Shown: positions 1 to 6,294 of the stretch, in pieces
Layout of the letters: each line of letters opens with the position of its first letter
How positions within the stretch are numbered: the stretch's first letter is position 1
Source: Chloroflexota bacterium
GTDB lineage: Bacteria > Chloroflexota > Anaerolineae > Anaerolineales > UBA4823
Direction: 5' to 3'
NCBI GenBank assembly: GCA_012798185.1
Contig: JAAZNS010000486.1
Coordinates: forward strand, 1-13,398
DNA: 13,398 nt
Notes under the pieces: model-generated
Told to the model about the DNA's origin: nothing
What the model saw: only the letters and a program-made list of their open reading frames with translations
The model's database searches: none
Made by a program: the position numbers and the translations under genes

Positions 1-99
1 AAACGGATTGATAATAGTGTAAATTGCATTTCAGTAACCAACCAGCAAGATATCGATCAGATCGCTGGTAAAATTTTAACAATTATTGATAGTGTATAA
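1..99 (+). CDS. C-terminal fragment, possibly PPDK regulatory (PpsR-type) kinase/phosphorylase
   Basis: Frame 1 is open from the window edge to a TAA at 97-99, giving 32 residues that end in KILTIIDSV. The stretch around ISVTNQQDIDQIAGKIL resembles the conserved C-terminus of the pyruvate,phosphate dikinase / PEP synthase regulatory proteins (PpsR/YqfL family), which usually read like 'IDVTNKSIEEIAAEIL'. Those proteins switch PPDK or PEP synthase by phosphorylating and dephosphorylating a threonine with ADP and Pi. The rest of the gene is outside the window, so the identity rests on one short motif. A different nucleotide-binding kinase C-terminus is possible. That the segment is coding is fairly safe; the family name is tentative. 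Confidence 0.4.
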   Translation, partial: KRIDNSVNCISVTNQQDIDQIAGKILTIIDSV

Positions 100-100
100 T
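95..100 (+). promoter_or_regulatory. Possible -10 box of the fabG-tatC operon
   Basis: A perfect TATAAT overlaps the stop codon of the upstream gene and lies about 45 nt before the fabG start. No good -35 is visible at the proper distance: TTAACA at 76-81 leaves only a 13-nt spacer. The region is AT-rich, so a chance match is quite possible. Confidence 0.3.
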
Positions 101-144
101 ATTCATATTGAGTCAATTGCCAAAGGAAATTTACCGAAAACCTG

Positions 145-900
145 ATGGTAAACCAGAATCTTTCTAATCGGATAAGCGTCATAACCGGCGCATCCAGGGG
201 AATCGGAAGAGCTATTGCGATTGAATTAGCTCTGCAGGGTGCTGCCGTGGTAGTTAATTATCATAAATCAGTCGAATCAGCTAATGAAGTGGTTTCATAC
301 ATTACAAGTAATGGTGGAAAAGCACTATCCTTTCAAGCTAATGTTGCAGAATTTGATCAAGCAGCTAATTTAATAAAATTCACCATTGAGAATCTGGGTG
401 GTATCGATATCCTGGTAAATAATGCTGGAATTACACGCGATAATTTAATTATGATGATGTCTGAAAATGATTGGGATACAGTGCAGGATATCAATTTAAA
501 AAGTGCGTTCAATTGCTCAAAACCAGCGGTTCGGTATATGATGCGGAAACGCTATGGAAGGATTATTAATATCACTTCAGTATCTGGCCAAATTGGTAAT
601 GCCGGTCAGACGAATTATTCCGCATCGAAAGCAGGGCAAATTGGCTTTACGAAAGCCCTGGCTAGAGAAGTGGCTTCTCGGAATATTACAGTAAACGCCA
701 TCGCAGCTGGATATATCGATACTGACATCTGGAAAAATGTATCACAAGAAATGCAGCAAGCTGCACTTTCTTTGATTCCAATAGGAAGAAAAGGTTTACC
801 AGAAGAAATCGCCTATGCAGTTGCTTTCCTGGCATCTGATCGTGCTTCATACATAACTGGTCAGGTGCTTGGTGTCGATGGCGGCATGACGATGATATAA
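145..900 (+). CDS. fabG: 3-oxoacyl-[ACP] reductase-type short-chain dehydrogenase (FabG-like)
   Basis: This is a classical short-chain dehydrogenase of 251 residues, the usual FabG length. In FabG the reaction is NADPH-dependent reduction of 3-oxoacyl-ACP in fatty acid elongation, in the cytoplasm. Visible motifs are the Rossmann glycine motif TGASRGIG (residues 14-21), NNAG (92-95), the tetrad Asn117, catalytic Ser145, Tyr158 and Lys162 in YSASK, and the C-terminal VDGG typical of FabG. The adenine-contact 'DV' reads Asn66-Val67 and the usual PG after the active site is AAG; both are tolerated in the family. The start at 145 follows a weak, distant AAAGGA (122-127). It heads a compact operon with asp23/yqhY-type, nusB and tat genes. 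SDRs acting on other substrates look alike, so FabG is likely but not certain. Confidence 0.82.
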   Translation: MVNQNLSNRISVITGASRGIGRAIAIELALQGAAVVVNYHKSVESANEVVSYITSNGGKALSFQANVAEFDQAANLIKFTIENLGGIDILVNNAGITRDNLIMMMSENDWDTVQDINLKSAFNCSKPAVRYMMRKRYGRIINITSVSGQIGNAGQTNYSASKAGQIGFTKALAREVASRNITVNAIAAGYIDTDIWKNVSQEMQQAALSLIPIGRKGLPEEIAYAVAFLASDRASYITGQVLGVDGGMTMI

Positions 901-920
901 CATGCAGCATTGGAGTGAGT

Positions 921-1262
921 ATGGTTAAAGGAAAAACTACTATCGCACCTGATGTCCTTCATACAGTAGCCCGGTTGACGACTTTAAACGTTGAAGGCGT
1001 CAGCCGAATGTGCCTTTCCCCTTCAGGGGTAAAACGTTATTTTACTCGCGGTTTCCGAGATGGCGTTCGAATTCTTCTTGAAAATGATATTGTATATGCA
1101 GACCTTTATGTTGTCTTGAAACACAATACCAATGTAAGAGAAGTCAGCCATATTATTCAGCAACAAGTAGCTCGCGCTTTAACTGAAACAGTTGGAATGC
1201 AAGTTGGACGGGTTAATATCCATATTGAAGATATCGATTATCCTGAGAGAATAAAGGCATAG
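921..1262 (+). CDS. Asp23/Gls24 (DUF322) family protein, YqhY-like
   Basis: A small soluble protein of 113 residues with the Asp23/Gls24 pattern: an N-terminal TIAPDVLHTVARLTTLNVEGV block, a central DGVRILLENDIVYADLYVVL strand region, and the C-terminal helix-strand IQQQVARALTETVGMQVGRVNIHIEDI. Members do not have an enzyme activity. B. subtilis YqhY lies in accB-accC-yqhY-nusB and affects acetyl-CoA carboxylase homeostasis; other members are membrane-associated cell-envelope stress proteins. Here the gene follows fabG by 20 nt and precedes nusB by 8 nt, matching the yqhY-nusB order. A GTG at 915 is in frame, but GGAG (912-915) overlaps it and sits 5 nt before ATG 921, so ATG 921 is preferred. 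No membrane segment is seen. Confidence 0.83.
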   Translation: MVKGKTTIAPDVLHTVARLTTLNVEGVSRMCLSPSGVKRYFTRGFRDGVRILLENDIVYADLYVVLKHNTNVREVSHIIQQQVARALTETVGMQVGRVNIHIEDIDYPERIKA

Positions 1263-1270
1263 AGTTATTT

Positions 1271-1735
1271 ATGAAAACACGGACCAGGGCGCGCAGCATT
1301 GCCCTGCAAGCACTTTACGAAATCGATATTACGGGTCACGATCCCGGCTGGGTTTGGGAAGAGCGCATTGCTGAAGATTCTCTGGATGAGAAATTAGCTA
1401 TTTTCGCTCGTCAAATTATATTTGGGATATTTCCTATTAGGGATATATTAGACGAATTCATCGCTAAACACGCTCCCGAATGGCCTCTTGATCAGGTAGC
1501 AACAATAGATCGCAATATTATTCGCATTGCATTATGGGAATTTGCTGTATACCAAAAAACCCCCTTGAAAGTTGCGATTAATGAAGCCGTTGAATTGGCT
1601 AAAGTATATGGATCAGATAGCACGCCGCGGTTTGTAAATGGTGTTTTGGGAAGCCTGGCAAATTTCGAAAATGAAATTCAACAATCTTTAAGTGGATTTT
1701 CAGAAACAAAAAACACAAAAGGGGATAATAAATAG
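1271..1735 (+). CDS. nusB: Transcription antitermination protein NusB
   Basis: NusB binds boxA RNA with NusE (ribosomal protein S10) and supports antitermination in rRNA operons. The 154-residue protein has the all-helical family signatures: an Arg-rich start running into RSIALQALYEID (residues 8-19), the central WPLDQVATIDRNIIRIALWE (71-90), and the C-terminal PLKVAINEAVELAKVYG followed by TPRFVNGVLG (98-127). The last ~20 residues are a polar, Lys/Glu/Asn-rich tail not needed for the fold. ATG 1271 lies 8 nt after the preceding stop. The nearest purine-rich stretch (AAAGG, 1253-1257) is about 13 nt upstream, so initiation may be coupled to upstream translation. Length and motifs are normal. 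Confidence 0.93.
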   Translation: MKTRTRARSIALQALYEIDITGHDPGWVWEERIAEDSLDEKLAIFARQIIFGIFPIRDILDEFIAKHAPEWPLDQVATIDRNIIRIALWEFAVYQKTPLKVAINEAVELAKVYGSDSTPRFVNGVLGSLANFENEIQQSLSGFSETKNTKGDNK

Positions 1736-1746
1736 AAAAACATAAT

Positions 1747-2151
1747 ATGGAAATTCTTGGCATTGGACCCCTTGAGCTCTTTTTTATTATTGTGATTGCT
1801 TTGATTGTACTTGGCCCGAAAGATATGGTTAAAGCTGGAAAAACAATTGGTAAATTTCTTCGGAAAATTGTTACCTCCCCAAGCTGGCATTCCATTCAAC
1901 AAGCTTCTCGTGAATTAAAACATTTACCTAATAAACTGATGAACGAAGCTGGCTTAAATGAAATTGAAAAGCAACTAGGTCTTGAAGAAATCAATAAAGA
2001 AATTACTAATATTAAACATGATATTTCTGATTGGACTACACCTCCAGCCACCACCCAAACCGGTGAGTTATTACACGAAAAAAAAGATGAGATTAATAAC
2101 GAAATCACTCCTCCTGGTGAAAATCCTTCTAATAACAATATTCCGTCATAA
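1747..2151 (+). CDS. tatA: Sec-independent translocase TatA/TatB-type subunit
   Basis: A 134-residue single-span membrane protein: a very short N-terminus, a hydrophobic helix (about residues 9-23), the LGP hinge (22-24), an amphipathic Lys-rich helix KAGKTIGKFLRKI, then a charged and finally Pro/Asn/Thr-rich disordered tail. TatA forms the protein-conducting assembly and TatB, with TatC, recognises twin-arginine precursors. Glu10 in the membrane helix and 'LGP' rather than 'FG' are TatB-like features, while the context (single copy next to tatC) fits either, including a bifunctional TatA/B. The gene starts 11 nt after nusB and ends 26 nt before tatC, so it is part of the same operon. No clear ribosome-binding site is seen. 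A second tatA elsewhere in the genome is possible. Confidence 0.85.
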   Translation: MEILGIGPLELFFIIVIALIVLGPKDMVKAGKTIGKFLRKIVTSPSWHSIQQASRELKHLPNKLMNEAGLNEIEKQLGLEEINKEITNIKHDISDWTTPPATTQTGELLHEKKDEINNEITPPGENPSNNNIPS

Positions 2152-2177
2152 GCCAAATCCGATTCTTAGATAATCCT

Positions 2178-3053
2178 ATGCACAAATATCTGATAGCAAT
2201 TTGGAGAATTATCTCTGCCCCATTTCGATTTTTCCGTTGGTTGTTTAGAATTATTTTTCTATGGCTATCAAAGATTTTTTCCGAGATCCACCTGTTTTTA
2301 ACTGAAGAACCAGAAGATGAACCGTTGCCTGATACTTTAGCGAAAACATTTGAAAATCCAACGGGTTTATTCTTTCATATCGATGCACTTCGAAAACATT
2401 TATTGCGATCGATTATCTTTCTGGTGATCACTACTTCTTTTTCCTTTGTATATACAAAACAAATCATCGAAATTCTTGCCCAACCGGTTGGCGGTTTAGA
2501 GGCATTGCGCGCAATCGATATCACAGAACCAATCGGTGTTTTCATGCGCGTAGCACTTCTATGCGGATTTGCCCTTGCCTTACCTTATATTGCTTTGGAA
2601 TTATGGCTATTTGCAGCTCCTGGGTTAAAACGGAAATCTAGAATTTTTAGTTTATTTGCGATCCCAATATTAACCATATTCTTTATTGCTGGAATGGCAT
2701 TTGCTTACTATGTAATGCTGCCCACAGCAATTCCATTCTTATCCAATTTCATGGGAATGAACACCGAACTACGGCCTTCCACCTATATAAAATTCGTTTC
2801 AGGGGTCATGTTTTGGATTGGAATTGCTTTTGAGTTTCCTTTAGTCATATACGTTTTGGCATTGATCCGATTAGTAAATGCAAAACAATTACTTAACCAA
2901 TGGCGACTTGCAGTTGTTATTATAGCCATTTCAGCAGCAGCAATAACTCCTACTGTCGATCCGGTTAATATGAGTATTGTAATGGGACCAATGATTGTGC
3001 TATATTTTATTAGTATAGGACTGGCATTTATTGCTCAACGCCAAAAAACATGA
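2178..3053 (+). CDS. tatC: Sec-independent translocase TatC, with N-terminal extension
   Basis: TatC is the polytopic receptor for folded Tat substrates. After residue ~64 the 291-residue protein follows the family: LRKHLL (71-76), Pro103 in the first periplasmic loop, TEP (116-118), FAAPGL (145-150), FEFP (218-221), TPTVDP (257-262) and six hydrophobic helices (roughly 78-93, 119-141, 157-181, 204-229, 243-258, 265-285). TPTVDP resembles the cyanobacterial/chloroplast form. Odd points: a 64-residue extension with a Trp/Phe/Arg-rich amphipathic stretch (9-41) followed by an acidic patch (43-48); Ala70 and Ser154 where E. coli TatC has the signal-peptide-binding Glu15 and Glu103; and LYF instead of LYE (275-277). 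The equivalents of E. coli Glu170 (Glu219) and Asp211 (Asp261) are kept. No Shine-Dalgarno is visible before ATG 2178. Confidence 0.92.
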   Translation: MHKYLIAIWRIISAPFRFFRWLFRIIFLWLSKIFSEIHLFLTEEPEDEPLPDTLAKTFENPTGLFFHIDALRKHLLRSIIFLVITTSFSFVYTKQIIEILAQPVGGLEALRAIDITEPIGVFMRVALLCGFALALPYIALELWLFAAPGLKRKSRIFSLFAIPILTIFFIAGMAFAYYVMLPTAIPFLSNFMGMNTELRPSTYIKFVSGVMFWIGIAFEFPLVIYVLALIRLVNAKQLLNQWRLAVVIIAISAAAITPTVDPVNMSIVMGPMIVLYFISIGLAFIAQRQKT

Positions 3054-3058
3054 AGATT

Positions 3059-3105
3059 TTGCCATGTAACATTAATCAGAGTAATGTCGAATTACTGGCA
3101 ATTTT
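3059..3105 (+). terminator. Rho-independent-like terminator after tatC
   Basis: Starting 6 nt after the tatC stop, TTGCCA (3059-3064), GTAA (3066-3069) and CATTA (3070-3074) pair with TAATG (3082-3086), TTAC (3092-3095) and TGGCAA (3096-3101). This gives 15 base pairs with a 1-nt bulge on one side and a 5-nt bulge on the other. TTTT and further AT-rich sequence follow. Position and U-tract suit an end-of-operon terminator, though the bulges and low GC make it an imperfect one. Confidence 0.5.
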
Positions 3106-3423
3106 AAAAATTCAAACCCATCGATATAAGCTTCCATCGAACCCAAAACAATCAATAAACAATAATAACAGCTCAGGCTGTGGTGAAGGAGCTCTGTTAA
3201 GGATTTTATGCGTGCTTAGCATCCATTAAAGTATGGCAACTCACCCAAGCTTGCTAAGATATCTTTAAATATTTTTATGTAATATGAGGATTTCTTCTCA
3301 TTGAAGATATTTCTCTTGAAGGGAGGAAGAGCGGCGTATTTTTCTAATAGCTAAAACCATATCATTGCTCGAATTTGAGCACCAGGAAAAATCTAACCTA
3401 TTATTCGCCAAAGGAGATTTCCT
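3106..3423. other. Non-coding leader region before the thiolase/DUF35 operon
   Basis: No convincing ORF is present. Several small inverted repeats occur: TCGAT/ATCGA (3121-3140), AACAG-CTC/GAG-CT-CTGTT (3167-3198), CTTAGCA/TGCTAAG (3215-3221 with 3252-3258) enclosing CCAT/ATGG, and the palindrome AGATATCT (3257-3264). A direct repeat TTCTC(A)TTGAAG occurs at 3295-3306 and 3311-3321. A clear sigma-70 promoter could not be picked out. The stretch probably carries the promoter and untranslated leader of the downstream operon; a structured RNA is possible but unproven. Confidence 0.4.
3366..3381. promoter_or_regulatory. Near-palindromic operator candidate
   Basis: TGCTCGAATTTGAGCA is an inverted repeat with 7 of 8 symmetric pairs matched, centred on AATT, 42 nt before the first thiolase-like gene. 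Size and symmetry suit a dimeric repressor site (TetR, LacI or MarR type). No regulator gene is adjacent, so the binding protein is unknown. Confidence 0.35.
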
Positions 3424-4575
3424 ATGAAAGACCGAGTGGGCATTATTGGCATAGGATGGTCTGGATTTCAACCAACTAGCCCAGGCTTATCCTATAAGGA
3501 AATGATTTACCACGCTGCTTCCCGCGCCTATAATGATGCTTGCATTGATCCTCGGCGAGACGTTGACAGCTTTATAACATTAGCTGAAGATTTCAATGAA
3601 GGTACCAGTATTTTCGATGAGTATACGCCGGATCAAATCGGCGCAGCTTTGAAACCCGTTCATACCATCACAGGAGACGGAATTCATGGTTTATCCACAG
3701 CAATGATGCTTATACTTACCGGTCAAAGCAATGTCGTCGTCGTTGAAGCCCACAGTAAAGCATCGAACATCATAACAGAACCATTTATCAATGCCTATGC
3801 GCAAGACCCGATACACAACCGGCCATTACGGCTTTCGTCTTATTTTATTGCTGGTATGGAAATGACGCGCTATCTATACGAAACCGGAACTTCTTCCGAG
3901 CAATGCGCTGCAGTCGTTGTCAAAAATCGGGCAAATGCGCTAAATAATCCTTCCGCACCATATGGCGGTTATTTCACATTATCTGAAATTTTATCTGGTG
4001 AGTCAATTGCATATCCATTAAGTATCCATGAATGCGCACATTTTTCTGATGGCGCTATCGTATTAGTTATTGCTTCTGAAAAATATGCACTGGCACTTAG
4101 TCCCCACCCAATTTGGATTTTGGGTATTGGCTGGTGTAATGATTCTCCCGCATTAGAATCCCGTAATTGGGGTCAACTGCCCTACGTTACACGATCCGCT
4201 CAAATGGCATTTCGTCAAGCAGGGATTAATAACCCGCTAAGCGCGATCGATTTTGCCGAGGTAGATGATTTATTTGCCTATAAAGAACTTCAAACATTAG
4301 AAGCACTTGGTTTCTTTCAACCCGGAGAAGCGGGCGCCTTAACTTTGGAGGGTTTCACAAATCTATCAGGTGAATTCCCGGTAAATGTTTCTGGCTGTTG
4401 CCTGGGTGGAGGAAATTTATTGGATGCCAATGGGCTGGCGCGTGTTCTCGAAGTGGTGCTGCAATTACGCGGTGAAGCAGGATCAAGACAAATTCAAGAT
4501 GCGGAAATCGGCTTGGCTCAATCCTGGCGTGGTCTACCTACTACGAGCTGTGCAGTAACCATCTTGGGTGGTTGA
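3424..4575 (+). CDS. SCP2-thiolase-like protein lacking canonical Cys/His (subunit 1)
   Basis: A 383-residue thiolase-fold protein of the SCP-x/Ltp2-like branch: N-terminal VGIIGIGWSGF, middle HFSDGAIVLVIASE, and C-terminal QLRGEAGSRQ with GLAQSW. Thiolases condense or cleave acyl-CoAs; Ltp2 relatives are retro-aldolases on CoA thioesters that require a DUF35 partner. The nucleophile region reads TITGDGIHGLS (81-91) with no Cys; the usual VHDAF-like motif is VDDLF (280-284); and the GHPxGA-type loop is GGGNLLDANG with Asn331 where His is expected. Two adjacent Cys (325-326) lie just before that loop. Normal thiolysis is therefore doubtful. AAGGAG (3411-3416) lies 7 nt before ATG 3424. It is paralogous to the next gene and probably forms a complex with it and the two DUF35 proteins. 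Confidence 0.82.
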   Translation: MKDRVGIIGIGWSGFQPTSPGLSYKEMIYHAASRAYNDACIDPRRDVDSFITLAEDFNEGTSIFDEYTPDQIGAALKPVHTITGDGIHGLSTAMMLILTGQSNVVVVEAHSKASNIITEPFINAYAQDPIHNRPLRLSSYFIAGMEMTRYLYETGTSSEQCAAVVVKNRANALNNPSAPYGGYFTLSEILSGESIAYPLSIHECAHFSDGAIVLVIASEKYALALSPHPIWILGIGWCNDSPALESRNWGQLPYVTRSAQMAFRQAGINNPLSAIDFAEVDDLFAYKELQTLEALGFFQPGEAGALTLEGFTNLSGEFPVNVSGCCLGGGNLLDANGLARVLEVVLQLRGEAGSRQIQDAEIGLAQSWRGLPTTSCAVTILGG

Positions 4576-4592
4576 GTTAGGAGGTAAATGAA

Positions 4593-5759
4593 ATGGCTAT
4601 GCGTAAAGTGGCTGTAATTGGGGCGGGTATGACCAAATTCGTCCGCCGTGCTCAAGAAACCCCAAAAGAATTGTCTTGGCAGGCTTCTCATATGGCGCTG
4701 GAATCATGTGAAATGTCACTGCAGGATATCGAAGCGGTTTGCCTTGGAACTGCCCCAGACGTTTTTGATGGTGTACATTTCAATGGAGAATATCTCTGCG
4801 ATGGTGCAGGAGGCTGGGGGAAACCTTATATGCGTTCTTACGTTGGCGGGGGCACCGGAGTTTTCGTTCCCATCCAGGGTTGGTATCACATCGCTTCTGG
4901 AATGTTCGATACTTGCCTGGTTGTCGCTGAGGAAAAAATGTCCAGTTATTACCCGCATGCCCAGGCTGGATTTTTAACTATATTCGATCATACAACCGAA
5001 CGCCCATTAAAACCCAATCTGTTGTGGATTTTTGCCCTGGAAATGAACAGATACATGTCAACCTATGGGATTTCCAAAGAGGATATTGCTCAGGTTTCAG
5101 TACTCCATAAGCGAAACGCTGCGAAAAATCCTTGCGCATTATTGGGAGATGAAAAAATCACCTTGGAGGATGTGCTGAATTCAGAAATACTTGCTTATCC
5201 TGTTCAAAGATTAGATGTAAGCCCGGTCAGTGATGGAGCTGTTGCACTGGTATTGGCAGCAGAACATATAGCCCGCCGGTACACCGATAAACCAGTTTGG
5301 ATTGAAGGTGTAGGGTGGCATCTGGATACCTCTTATTGGACTAACCGAGATCTTTCATATCCCCGATACGTTGAATGTGCCGCACGGATGGCTTATGATA
5401 TGGCAGGGATTAAAGAACCTCGCAAGGAAATTCATATTGTCGAACCGTATGACCCATTCGATTACAAGGCACTTCATCACCTGGAAGGTTTGTTATTGGC
5501 AGACCGAGGAAAAGCACCCGATCTTTATGCAGACGGCACAGCCGCTATCGATGGAAATATGCCAATCTGTCCCTCTGGAGGTCTGCTGGGGGTTGGAAAT
5601 CCTATTGCAGCAGCGGGTTTGATGAAGGTTGCAGAATTATTTTGGCAGCTTCGTGGAGAAGCTGGTGCCCGCCAGGTACCTGGATATCCAAAACGCGGCT
5701 TAGCACAAGCTTGGGGAGATTTAATGCAAGTAGGCACCGTCATCATTTTAGGCAGATAA
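4593..5759 (+). CDS. SCP2-thiolase-like protein lacking canonical Cys/His (subunit 2)
   Basis: A 388-residue paralogue of the preceding gene; shared blocks are SDGA, QLRGEAGARQ, GLAQAW and the central VWIEGVGWHLD region. The segment where thiolases carry the acyl-accepting Cys reads SYVGGGTGVFVPIQGW (82-97), aligning with the GGGAAC region of Ltp2-type proteins but without Cys. The GHP loop is GNPIAAAG with Asn336 for His, closer to a normal thiolase than subunit 1. The Asn/His-bearing loop reads EPYDPFDYK (284-292), rich in Tyr and Asp. AGGAGG (4579-4584) sits 8 nt before ATG 4593, and the gene begins 17 nt after the upstream stop. A heteromeric enzyme with complementary or rebuilt active sites is the simplest reading. 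Possible activities are acyl transfer, Claisen-type lyase or aldolase on a CoA thioester; the substrate is unknown. Confidence 0.82.
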   Translation: MAMRKVAVIGAGMTKFVRRAQETPKELSWQASHMALESCEMSLQDIEAVCLGTAPDVFDGVHFNGEYLCDGAGGWGKPYMRSYVGGGTGVFVPIQGWYHIASGMFDTCLVVAEEKMSSYYPHAQAGFLTIFDHTTERPLKPNLLWIFALEMNRYMSTYGISKEDIAQVSVLHKRNAAKNPCALLGDEKITLEDVLNSEILAYPVQRLDVSPVSDGAVALVLAAEHIARRYTDKPVWIEGVGWHLDTSYWTNRDLSYPRYVECAARMAYDMAGIKEPRKEIHIVEPYDPFDYKALHHLEGLLLADRGKAPDLYADGTAAIDGNMPICPSGGLLGVGNPIAAAGLMKVAELFWQLRGEAGARQVPGYPKRGLAQAWGDLMQVGTVIILGR

Positions 5760-5776
5760 AACTCAGGAGGACAGTG

Positions 5777-6289
5777 ATGAATAAAAATCCTGCAATATTC
5801 AAGGGGACTCCATTATCTGAAAACGATTTTACCAACGGTAATATTTTGTTTATAACCGACACCCTCAACGGAAAATTCGGATGGGATACTGGAATTGCTA
5901 TTGGAAAATATCTAGAGGGCTTGAAAAATGGCGTGATTTACGGAGTGTATTGTGCTAAGTGCAGAAAAACGGTAGTTCCTCCCAGAGTGGTGTGTGAATG
6001 GTGTTTTCGTCCAATGACACATTTCGTTCCGTTGAAAGATACCGGTACTGTGAATACATTTTCAATTTGTTATGTCACCTGGGATGTTAAACGTATAAAA
6101 ACCCCCGAGATACCAGCTGTAATTGAAATCGATGGCGCATCACCTCACCATGGGATTTTGCATAAACTGGGCGAAGTTGCACCAGACCAGGTAATAATTG
6201 GAATGCGGGTTAAAGCAGTCTGGAAACCAATCAATGAACGAATTGGTTCAATTACCGATATCGCATATTTCAAACCGATAAAGGAGTAA
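5777..6289 (+). CDS. DUF35 Zn-ribbon/OB-fold protein (partner 1)
   Basis: A 170-residue protein of the DUF35 (rubredoxin-like zinc ribbon + OB-fold) family, known as obligate partners of SCP2-type thiolases (BbsA of toluene degradation, ChsH2 with Ltp2, and the archaeal thiolase/HMG-CoA synthase complex). The ribbon is CX2C-X10-CX2C (Cys59, 62, 73, 76). The OB fold follows from about residue 84 and ends in RIGSITDIAYFKP. The N-terminal ~50 residues, including a Gly-rich NGKFGWDTG stretch, are longer than in partner 2. The reading frame is open farther upstream inside the thiolase gene, but CAGGAGG (5764-5770), 6 nt before ATG 5777, fixes the start; an in-frame GTG directly precedes it. It probably bridges or channels CoA substrates between thiolase subunits. 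Confidence 0.86.
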   Translation: MNKNPAIFKGTPLSENDFTNGNILFITDTLNGKFGWDTGIAIGKYLEGLKNGVIYGVYCAKCRKTVVPPRVVCEWCFRPMTHFVPLKDTGTVNTFSICYVTWDVKRIKTPEIPAVIEIDGASPHHGILHKLGEVAPDQVIIGMRVKAVWKPINERIGSITDIAYFKPIKE

Positions 6290-6294
6290 CCGTC

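Noticed and set aside
915..920. GTG at 915 as start of the Asp23-family gene
   Set aside because: The GGAG motif overlaps this codon, so it cannot serve it; it is correctly spaced for ATG 921.
1599..2156. Minus-strand ORFs opposite nusB/tatA (up to 98 codons)
   Set aside because: They are shadows of nusB and tatA, which show clear family motifs on the plus strand.
4648..4977. A 109-codon plus-strand frame within the second thiolase-like gene
   Set aside because: It is out of frame inside a gene with clear thiolase homology and has no start signal of its own.
5642..5776. N-terminal extension of the first DUF35 protein into the thiolase gene
   Set aside because: The frame is open upstream, but the strong CAGGAGG directly before ATG 5777 and the family's usual length show that the extension is not translated as part of the protein.
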